From NCBI GenBank assembly GCA_943704525.1, contig CALSCQ010000687.1, positions 1 through 10,083 on the forward strand: a stretch of 10,083 bases of DNA, read 5' to 3'. Both the position numbers and the translations under genes were made by a program. The notes below the pieces were generated by a model. It did no database searches. It was given only the letters and a program-made list of their open reading frames with translations, and was not told where the DNA came from. Within the stretch, counting starts at the first letter, position 1, and every line of letters begins with the position of its first letter. The DNA is from Pigoraptor vietnamica. Taxonomy: Eukaryota > Opisthokonta > Filasterea. Positions 1 through 6,903 of the stretch are shown here, piece by piece.

Positions 1-684
1 GGGGGGGAGGGAGGGTCCGGGTATTCGGAACACACTCGAAGCGTTCGCGCCCACGCACGCAGCCTCGCAATTAGCACACAGCATGCACGCACGCGCACTT
101 GTAACATTCGGCGCACACCCACCCTTTGTGAGCGCGGGTGAGTCCGAAAGCGCTGGCTCGTCGCACACCGTCCCATTGCACAGCTGCACGGTTGCAGAGT
201 ACAGCGTGCCGGACTCCAGGCCCCCGATAAGCGAGACCTCGGCGTGCACAAACCCATAGATAAGCGACTCGCCGTGTCCCGTGAACGTCACCGCCGGCGC
301 CGATTGCGTGTTTGCGTTCGCGTAGAGCGAGACGCGCGCCACAGCACCCGCCGGGTCGGTGGCGTTGATCGTCCACAGCGCAAAGACGCGGTTGGTGTCG
401 ACGGCCGTGAGAAGGAGGGTGCGAGCACCGGAAGCAGCGACTGGGCACAGGCAGTGTCACAAGGGCTATCGAACACACACGTTGAAGCGGACATGCATGG
501 ACTAGCGCGAGAGAACTACACGGAGAGGAGAAGGGCATGAACACAGAAGAGCGATCAGAAAGCAACATTGTGAGGAGATCGAGGCGTATCGCAGGGTGAT
601 TGACCCACCGACGCTCAGACACAGCACCACCAACACCGGCAGAAGCACGCCATGCAGGCGCCCTCCTGGCGCAGCGTGTCCCAT
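1..684 (-). CDS. Secreted or surface protein with signal peptide and FN3-like region, two exons, 3' end off window
   Basis: I read two exons on the minus strand: 684..609 and 440..1, joined by an intron 608..441 (168 nt; donor GTGGGTCA, acceptor GTGCCCAG). Exon 1 ends with one base of a codon and exon 2 starts with two, so the phase agrees. The product starts MGHAAPGGRLHGVLLPVLVV, a typical signal peptide with a basic n-region, a hydrophobic core of about 12 residues and likely cleavage after VAAS. The next ~90 residues (TAVDTNRVFALWTINATDP ... LESGTLYSATVQLCNGTVCD) have the spacing of a fibronectin type III-like beta-sandwich, seen by eye only. The frame stays open to base 1, giving a Cys-rich tail (ACMLCANCEAAC) with NVT and NAS sequons, as in an extracellular protein. 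A donor-like GGGTGGGTG at 124..116 could instead start another intron there. No specific function is recognised. The reading is supported by phase, signal peptide and 146 open codons; the family is an inference. Confidence 0.6.
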
Positions 685-836
685 GTAGAAAGGTGCAGGA
701 TATACGGTATCAGCAGAGAGGGGACGATTTGTGCGTTGCGTGGGTAAAGTGGGCGATGGCCAATACACACAGAACGGGCCAGAGGTGTGCCCAAGAGTGG
801 AGCCGTCTTTCACACGCACACCCGCACACAGCACGT

Positions 837-837
<1 letters not shown>

Positions 838-868
<31 letters not shown>

Positions 869-904
869 AGTACGTGCACACACACACACACGCACACACA
901 CACA
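838..904. repeat. Interrupted (CA)n microsatellite
   Basis: Two CA-dinucleotide runs, 838-866 and 877-904, are separated by a short non-repeat core. The 13 bases at 864-876 (CACGTAGTACGTG) form a perfect inverted repeat around one central G. The repeat lies in the presumed shared upstream region of the minus-strand FN3-like gene and the plus-strand F-box gene. Open frames across it encode only His/Thr or Val/Cys repeats and are not genes. Confidence 0.95.
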
Positions 905-1092
905 GTAGTAGCAAGGTGGCAGCACAAAGAGAGACGGACACTCCGGACACAACCGGCACACGATACAACTGTGACGAATGGTGAGGGTTAAAATTGCACC
1001 GCTTGTGGGTGTAACTCCCACCCTACCATTGAGTTACAAGAATAGCGTCACAGGGCCGCGAAGGGTGGGGATTACAATTAATGCAATCCGAG

Positions 1093-1103
1093 CCAATTCC
1101 AAT
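1093..1103 (+). promoter_or_regulatory. Tandem CCAAT boxes
   Basis: Two CCAAT pentamers occur six bases apart (1093-1097 and 1099-1103), followed by an AT-richer stretch with CCAAATAAAT at 1106-1115. They lie 175-190 bases upstream of the first F-box codon read here, a usual distance for CCAAT elements bound by NF-Y-type factors. No clear TATA box follows. The role is inferred from motif and position only. Confidence 0.35.
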
Positions 1104-1156
1104 AGCCAAATAAATCACATGGGACTGTTGACGGCATTACGCAGAAGTAGTCATCA

Positions 1157-1164
1157 TGACGTCA
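1157..1164. promoter_or_regulatory. TGACGTCA palindrome (CRE-like site)
   Basis: A full TGACGTCA palindrome, the cAMP-response/bZIP consensus, sits about 115 bases upstream of the F-box reading frame and downstream of the CCAAT pair. Together with these it marks 1090-1230 as the likely promoter of the F-box gene. An eight-base match in 10 kb can occur by chance; binding is not shown. Confidence 0.35.
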
Positions 1165-1278
1165 CGGATGACAAGGGCGGATGCAAACAATGTTTTCGAG
1201 AAACGGCACTGCCGTCGTCAGCGAAAACCTTAGACGTGCCTAAGAGCGCTGAAATGGGACGACGGGGTCCGCGCATTC

Positions 1279-4200
1279 GTGGTCGGTCGTCGTGTGGCAA
1301 GCATCGCAGACGTCGACGCGACGCTTCTCGACGAGATTTTCTCGCACGGAGTGCTGGATCTCATCGACCTGTGCCATCTCGCTGCGACGTGCAGGTCCCT
1401 TCGCGCGCTCGTGTGCAAGGTCATCGCGATCCGATGGCCGGCCCTTGTTGCGCGTGGACGACAGCACGCGAGTGCGTTTGCGGTGGAGCACGGACATTCG
1501 TGTGAATCGACGGCGTTCCACCTCTGGCTCGGCGCGCTGTCGCCCCGTGACCCGGCGGGGCATCCCGTGCCGGGCTTCCTCAGCCGCGAATTCCTGGCGA
1601 TCGTCAATGAGCGCGCACGCCGCATTGCGTGGACGCGCGTGGCGAGGGACTTTGTGCGTTCGCAGTGCATTCCGAAGGGATGGCGCGACGAAGATTACGA
1701 CAAGGCCGAGGCGGCGCTGGGCGCGGACGCCGAGACTGCGGGGGCCGCGCTGGCGTACGTGCGGCGAATGAGGGAGGCGCAATTGCACGGCGACCCGATG
1801 CGCCTCTTTGGTGGACGGGACACTCACATGCTATGCGCGCTCGCGGCGGGAGTGCGTGTCGACATTGGGGGCGCGGCCGAGCGGTTGAATGACGAGCTGC
1901 TGGCGAATACGGCGTGGGAGAACGGCATCGGGGTGAACATGAGGGAGCGGCGTGCGTCGAAGGACGCTTGGCACGGTCTCTGGGAGCTCGATGCTGTGTC
2001 GCGACCGGAGGAAGAGGTCCCATCGTCCAGCCGCTTCAGGAGAGATCTAGAGGAGCCCCCGCACCGCCCTGGCGAGAGTGGCACCGGATTTCACCGTTGG
2101 CTCGCCGCGTTCAACCCAGAGGCAGTGCCGGGCAGCACGGATGCGTTCGAGGCGCTGCAGACGCTCGAAGTGCTGCGCTGGCGACTGGCCGTCCTCAGCC
2201 CCCGCGCGCGCACTGTCGCTGGTTACCGCGCCGCAGACTACCTGTTCCGCATTGGGTCCGACCCTGCCACGGCGTTGCACGTGTGGGTGCGCGGGCGCGA
2301 CGAAATGAACGACCTGCCGGCGATCTACTACTCGAACGAGCTCCTCAAGCTTCCGCTGAAAAGCAGCGCCGAAAGGGCGGCAATCAACAAGTACAAAAGG
2401 TGGAACGACATGGACGAAATTGCGGTCGGCGAGACGTTCATCTCAGACGAGCCCAACGGTCACATGGAGTCACGCGCGCGCGTGCTCTTCCGCGTGGGCC
2501 CCTGCGGCGCCTTTGTCGAGGGCGCCGCGTGTGGCTTTGGGCGCCGTGCAGATAGCTATCGCAAGGGGTACGTGCGCTCTGGGGGTTACCACAACCACGT
2601 TGTGTTTCCGGTTGGGCGGCAGGAGATGAATCCGGCCTTCGTTGACGCGTGCGCGAAGGCCCTCCCGCACATGTCGCGTGAGCGCGCGTACGGAGTCGTG
2701 GCTATCGCCGCCAGCCTTGTCTTTGGGTCGACGCTCGACTGCGGCAAGGTCGTCCCCGGCCGGAGCAACTTTGTGGTGGACGAACGCACGGGACGCCCCC
2801 ACCGCCTTCGCTGGTTCCTCGACCGCGTGCCGGCGGCGGACGGAACGACATCTGCCCCTTCGTCGTCGTATCCCCTCGGAGAGCTCCTCGGTGCGCTCGA
2901 CGTGAACGACGCGAGCTTTCTGCGCACGTTGGCGTCTGATCGCGCCTCGTTTCGGTGGCCGCCCAACAGAGGACGCGGCGTTCCTCGCTTCAAACAGGCG
3001 CCGCAGGGTACGCGCCGGCGGGAGACGGAGGGCTTTCTTGGGGACGACGTCTATTTCAACACGATGCTGTGGCACTTCCTGTCGGGCATTGCCGTCGACC
3101 TAACGCTCGGAACCGTGCGAGAGCGCCCGGCGGAGGACGGTGGCATCGTGCTGGAGCACTCGGTGGCTGGGCACGCGTGCACGATTCCGGTGACCGGCTT
3201 CCAGAGAGAGTACACGGTCACGAACGAAGGCAGCGAAGCCATCGCACGCGAGGACCCCTGCGTCTGCGAACTCGAATTTTACGGCGAATTTTACAACGGA
3301 CAGACGTGGAACTGCGACGCCGACGTTTCGGATGGCGCCGGTTTGGACGCCTGGGACGCTCCCGGTGGCCGCACGATGAGCGACCCCGCACGTGAGGCAC
3401 GGCGACTGCACGCGATGAACGCCTACCCCTTGCCGGTCGACGTGGCGGTCGAAGCCTTGCGCGCTTACTTCGGGGAAGGGTCTGTCACCGCCTCGTATAG
3501 GTTTCCCCCGGATCCCGACGAGAGTGAAGGGGAGAGCGAAGAGGCCAGTGAAGTGGCGAGTGAAGGATCGAGCTCGGATGGTGCGGAGAGCGAACAAGAA
3601 TGCGGCTACGGCGACTACATATCGTTGGGCTCGGAGACCGACGAGAACTCGCAAGATGAGACGCTAATGGAGCGAGACCGTGCTTATAACGACCAGCTGC
3701 GCGCCTTGCAGGACAACCCTCCACCGAACCCTTCGTGGTCTGAGGACGAGCTTGATGCGGAGAGCGACGACTCCGACAGCGAAATCGTGGGCAATTCCGA
3801 TGGCGAAATGGGCGAGGACGACGACGGCGAAATGGGCGACGACTCCGACAGCGAAATCGTGGGCAATTCCGACAGCGAAATGGGCGAGGACGACGACAGG
3901 AGCAGTTCAGAATACGACCTCGAGATGGCTGCGGGTTGCTACCTGCGCCGGCACGAGGCTGGCCAGGCGGAGGGGTCCTTTAAGGCCGGCGTCTGCTTTG
4001 AGCGGGGCTACGGCGTGGCGACTGACGGGGACGCCGCCGTCGCATGCTACCGCGCTGCAGCAGAGCGCGGCGATCTCAGAGGCCGCTACAATTTCGCCGC
4101 GTGTCAGCTTGCGGGCTGGCATGTGAAGCAGGACGCGGCGGCGGCGCGGCGTGCGTTCATTTCATGCACCGAGGGTGGCAAGATAACGAGCGGGAAGGAC

Positions 4201-4308
4201 GTCGCGTCGCTAATTGTCGGAAGTGGCGTGGGCGGCGAGCCGGCAGACCTGCAGGCCGCCATTCGTATAGCGACGGGTCGTGACGATCTTGACGCTTTTT
4301 GGCGGTGA
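1279..4308 (+). CDS. F-box protein with acidic repeat segment and C-terminal Sel1-like repeats; start unresolved
   Basis: A single open frame of about 1,009 codons. Residues ~14-60 (LLDEIFSHGVLDLIDLCHLA followed by CRSLR and IRWP) fit an F-box, which in known proteins binds Skp1 in SCF ubiquitin ligases. Residues ~60-745 match nothing I recognise. Residues ~748-878 are Ser/Asp/Glu-rich and hold a 24-residue tandem repeat. Residues ~893-968 read as two Sel1-like repeats (GVCFERGYGVATD, AVACYRAAAERGD, then a degenerate copy), helical scaffolds for protein contacts. A substrate-adaptor role is an inference. The frame opens after a TAG at 1231 but has no ATG until about residue 166 (near 1768), well past the F-box; base 1279 is a GTG. 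The nearest ATG, 1254, is in another frame, so either an upstream exon supplies the start or there is a one-base change near the GGGG at 1264-1267. It has no introns, unlike its neighbours, and ends with TGA at 4306-4308. Confidence 0.75.
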   Translation: MVGRRVASIADVDATLLDEIFSHGVLDLIDLCHLAATCRSLRALVCKVIAIRWPALVARGRQHASAFAVEHGHSCESTAFHLWLGALSPRDPAGHPVPGFLSREFLAIVNERARRIAWTRVARDFVRSQCIPKGWRDEDYDKAEAALGADAETAGAALAYVRRMREAQLHGDPMRLFGGRDTHMLCALAAGVRVDIGGAAERLNDELLANTAWENGIGVNMRERRASKDAWHGLWELDAVSRPEEEVPSSSRFRRDLEEPPHRPGESGTGFHRWLAAFNPEAVPGSTDAFEALQTLEVLRWRLAVLSPRARTVAGYRAADYLFRIGSDPATALHVWVRGRDEMNDLPAIYYSNELLKLPLKSSAERAAINKYKRWNDMDEIAVGETFISDEPNGHMESRARVLFRVGPCGAFVEGAACGFGRRADSYRKGYVRSGGYHNHVVFPVGRQEMNPAFVDACAKALPHMSRERAYGVVAIAASLVFGSTLDCGKVVPGRSNFVVDERTGRPHRLRWFLDRVPAADGTTSAPSSSYPLGELLGALDVNDASFLRTLASDRASFRWPPNRGRGVPRFKQAPQGTRRRETEGFLGDDVYFNTMLWHFLSGIAVDLTLGTVRERPAEDGGIVLEHSVAGHACTIPVTGFQREYTVTNEGSEAIAREDPCVCELEFYGEFYNGQTWNCDADVSDGAGLDAWDAPGGRTMSDPAREARRLHAMNAYPLPVDVAVEALRAYFGEGSVTASYRFPPDPDESEGESEEASEVASEGSSSDGAESEQECGYGDYISLGSETDENSQDETLMERDRAYNDQLRALQDNPPPNPSWSEDELDAESDDSDSEIVGNSDGEMGEDDDGEMGDDSDSEIVGNSDSEMGEDDDRSSSEYDLEMAAGCYLRRHEAGQAEGSFKAGVCFERGYGVATDGDAAVACYRAAAERGDLRGRYNFAACQLAGWHVKQDAAAARRAFISCTEGGKITSGKDVASLIVGSGVGGEPADLQAAIRIATGRDDLDAFWR
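3766..3897 (+). repeat. In-frame 72-nt tandem repeat in the F-box gene
   Basis: The stretch beginning GACGACTCCGACAGCGAAAT recurs after exactly 72 bases (3766 and 3838). The second copy is cut short at about 3897. The period is 24 codons, so the frame is kept, and each unit encodes an acidic motif around DDSDSEIVGNSD and GEMGEDDD. A shorter echo (GGCGAAATGGGCGA) lies inside the first unit. This is likely a site of length variation between strains. Confidence 0.9.
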
Positions 4309-4353
4309 ATTGGGCGTGGCGGCGTATGTCAGTGTGGCGTGTGTCGCCCAAAG

Positions 4354-4371
4354 GTACTATTATATAAGTAC
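4354..4371 (+). promoter_or_regulatory. TATA-like near-palindrome
   Basis: GTACTATTATATAAGTAC is an imperfect palindrome containing TATATAAG in GC-rich surroundings, 46 bases past the F-box stop. An ATG lies 18 bases downstream at 4389, which is closer than usual for a TATA box and its start codon. It may be a core promoter for an unrecognised transcript or part of the F-box 3' processing region. Confidence 0.25.
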
Positions 4372-4732
4372 ATCTGGTGTCGCCGTCATGTCGAACCAAC
4401 AAAGTGGTCAACCGCGCCACATGGCTACAGCATGGATTGCGCCTGTTCCGTCTCGCACACATTGCCCCGACCCCATCGCGTGTGCCGGTCTTATGAACAG
4501 TCGGGTCTGCACACAGCAAGCTCGAGCCACTGCACCGCCGCTGCTGGTCACTGGCCACACCGTCGTCGCTTGCACCCGTCTGGCGCCGCACACGGGGATG
4601 GTGGCCCAGTTGACACGGTTGACAGTTGATACAGGCCAATTGGCACAGTCGTGCAGCCAAACTAGAATTTTATGCCTGGCCCAGCCGCGTGAAGTGCCTG
4701 ATAATGTCCCCGACTGCTGAGTATTTCAGATT

Positions 4733-4748
4733 TAATTAATATAAATAC
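4733..4748 (+). promoter_or_regulatory. TATAAATA box in AT-rich island
   Basis: TTAATTAATATAAATA joins an eight-base TTAATTAA palindrome to a good plus-strand TATAAATA box. It is among the most AT-rich points in the window. Only short frames follow (ATG at 4786, 46 codons; ATG at 4802). On the minus strand it lies just past the end of the decayed Crinkler-like gene and may be its 3' flank. Confidence 0.3.
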
Positions 4749-4798
4749 CGGCCCAAGGACTGTAGTGGTTGCCGTCGGTGCTGTCATGTTGGCCGACA

Positions 4799-6797
4799 TT
4801 AATGCCGCACGATGTGGCAATACAGCCCGGGCCAGGCACACCGTCCGACAGACTGTCTACGCAAAGCACAGCGGCTGCGGAGGTCCCACACGACAGGCGG
4901 CAACTGAAAACACGCACTATACTTGACTGCCCGAAGATAGCGTCCGCAGAGAAGAACGCAGTTCTTCGGCGTCACCGTGCGAACGTAGGCGCACTCTCTG
5001 TTCGAGCACACGGCGATAACGCAACGCATTCTCCCGTTAAAAGCGGCGTCACTCCCCCTGGACAAGCTCCGCTGTCACGCGCGACGAGGTGTACTTTCTT
5101 GACTGAAGCACAACACACAATGGGTACGCAACACCCGACGACCCATAGGCCCGGAAAAAGGCGTACCCGTCCGCTGCGCCGATGCCGCCCGCGCAGACAA
5201 CCTCTTCATAATCGGGTGTAATGACCGTCGAGTCGTCACGAACCCTCATCGGGCCTACGTCGACTTCCTTGAGCGTACACATAGTCTCCTTGTCGCCCGG
5301 CAAAACCGTGCTGAGCGGGAGACGCACGGTCGCAGTTGTGCTCGTTGCCGAGTAGCCGCATTCGCGGTAGTGCAGAAGCCCACAACGCAGCGCCAGGAAG
5401 CGAGGGCAATAATCCTCAAACGCCTGCCACTCCATATTGCCGTCTCGCCAAACAATGATCTCGCGAAGTTGACCACGCAGGGACCGTGGCATCGACTGCA
5501 AGAACCCGGCGCCGCTGACGAGGACGGCAACGTACAGCAGCGGCAGTTTGGTCACCACCTGGCTGTCGTCGGCGCGGTCACAGCCTTCCAAATCGATCGC
5601 TCCAATCTCCTCAATGTCTCCGTACGTGCAGCCGCTCGGCAGCTTGTCCGACCGCGTCAGCTGCGTCTCGAGAAGGGCGTCGACGAGGAGAACGTGCGAG
5701 TTTTCCTTAACGATGGACGTCTCTAAGAAAAGACTAGAGACCTTCCCGTGGACCTCACGCAGAACCGTTATCGCACAGACTTTTCGTTGTACTCCAAGCA
5801 CCGGTCGAGGAACATCTCAACGACGCGCGGAAGTCCGCCCAGCGACGAAAGAGCCCGACAGAACGCGAGATCCGTACGCCAATCCGGAAACGTATCCACC
5901 ATATCGTCGACAATCGCGTGGACATCGTCCGCGGACAGCAAAGGCAACGGCACGAGCCGGCTCGGGAAAGAAGACCCCGCTATAATCTCGGAAATGGGCT
6001 GCGCCGTCGTTCCCGAGAGCACCGGAAAGAGCGGAAGTACGCCGTTCAACGTCGCATTTCGGAGTGCGCTCACGATCGACGCCAGTACCGCACGACGCTC
6101 CTTAGCGTCGCCGTTAGTCCCCAGCAGCCAATTGATTCGTCGACGGCGACAACGAAAGGGCGGGCGTCACCGGTGTTGGATTCAATTCGGCAATCCAACC
6201 GAGCAGCCCCCCCCCCCCCCCCCCCCCCCACACACACACAGCCCGGCGATTGTGAGCCGCTTCAAAACATCTTCGCCGAATGCCACCATGTGTTCCGCGA
6301 GGTATACTCCGTACGGTTTCTTCCAATCCATCGACAGCCACCCGCCGTGCACGATGCGCAGCACGAGGCCCGCCTGTGGGTGGTCGGTGTCAAATCCCGT
6401 TGGACCGTCCCCGGAATTGTACGTCACGGCAACGAACCGCGCGAGCGCCATTCTCTCGAGCTCGTCGATGGCACGCGTTTTGCCCATCCCTGGACACGAG
6501 GCAAACACCTGAATTTCGCACTTGAGCCTCGGCGCATCAGCGCCCTTCTCTCGGAGTGCTAAATATTTCTCGAACTCGGCGATCGTTGACGCGAGAGTCT
6601 CGTCGCGGGATCGAAGCGACATGCCACGACCGACCTTGCCGATCCACGAGAACGCACGCCCCTGAACCATGGGCTTCCTCACGGTCTCGACGATATGCGC
6701 TTTCAGCCGCGCCTCTGGCGACGACGCGGAAGGCGTCGACGTGGAAGGGAGCTCATCGCTCAGATTTTTCAAATTGTACGGATCGCTGGCCAACTGT
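4799..6797 (-). pseudogene. Frameshifted Crinkler/RHS-type P-loop NTPase with nuclease-like C-terminus
   Basis: The family traits lie in order on the minus strand but in changing frames. 6793..~6241 gives a conserved-looking N-part (RAFSWIGKVGRG near 6650) and a P-loop CPGMGKTRAIDEL. A hydrophobic strand ending in DE (Walker B, 6141..6136) is in a second frame. ~6135..5785 returns to the first frame with FPVLSGT and LVPLPLL, as in STAND/Crinkler-type NTPases. ~5790..5052 is in a third frame, with a TYGDIEEIGAI-like winged region, KLPLLYV, and a restriction-nuclease-like end (AADGYAFF, CVVLQSRKY). Past the stop at 5051..5049 similarity seems to go on in another frame (VIAVCSNREC, PKNCVLL). Breaks fall at G or A runs: 6229..6207, near 6138, 5784..5781 and 5058..5054. 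The long F-box frame and the housekeeping exons have no such breaks, so decay fits better than poor sequence. The 5' end is unclear: a CTTTTCACTCAG acceptor-like site precedes the first exon. Family by motif order only. Confidence 0.65.
6207..6240. repeat. C23 homopolymer joined to (CA)6
   Basis: Twenty-three C bases (6207-6229) run directly into CA repeats ending at 6240. On the minus strand this reads as GT repeats then poly-G, inside the NTPase between the P-loop and Walker B regions. It changes the reading frame and yields a Gly run followed by a stop (TGA) soon after. Its exact length is the base call most likely to be wrong in this window. Confidence 0.95.
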
Positions 6798-6822
6798 CTG
6801 AGTGAAAAGATGAAGTCTCACA

Positions 6823-6830
6823 TCACGTGA
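6823..6830. promoter_or_regulatory. TCACGTGA E-box palindrome
   Basis: TCACGTGA, the bHLH/bHLH-Zip E-box core CACGTG with extended symmetry, is centred about 78 bases upstream of the SEC20 ATG. It lies in the roughly 105-base space between SEC20 and the divergent NTPase pseudogene, so it could serve either gene. No TATA box is seen there. The function is inferred from motif and position. Confidence 0.35.
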
Positions 6831-6903
6831 CAAAGGTAGGGCACCTACATTCAACTGCCGACGCTGCCCTTTCGGCGGTTCCGCAAGACTGACGGTCATT
6901 GCC

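Larger units (their letters stand above)
4309..4798. other. Gene gap with two AT-rich islands
   Basis: The stretch lies between the F-box stop and the last recognisable trace of the minus-strand pseudogene. The longest plus-strand frame from an ATG here (4389-4720, about 110 codons) has no family resemblance and no splice logic, so I do not call it. No clear AATAAA signal serves either neighbour. The only structured parts are the two TATA-like islands at 4354-4371 and 4733-4748. Confidence 0.6.

Noticed and set aside
71-622. A 183-codon open frame on the minus strand.
   Set aside because: It is in the wrong frame for the signal-peptide and FN3-like exons and has the Arg/Cys/His-rich make-up of a shadow frame.
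731-1021. Frames rich in His/Thr or Val/Cys across the CA repeats.
   Set aside because: They are simple translations of the microsatellite and have no flanking coding signal.
4389-4720. A 110-codon plus-strand frame behind a TATA-like island.
   Set aside because: No recognisable domain, unusual composition, and too little space between the TATA-like site and the ATG.
6101-6235. A phase-0 intron of 135 nt (GTGTGTG donor, CTAAC branch-like site, AAG acceptor) that would bridge the poly-G tract in the NTPase gene.
   Set aside because: It keeps the frame but removes the segment that reads as the Walker B strand, uses a weak acceptor with the branch site only 13 bases away, and does not explain the other breaks. 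Transcripts could revive it.
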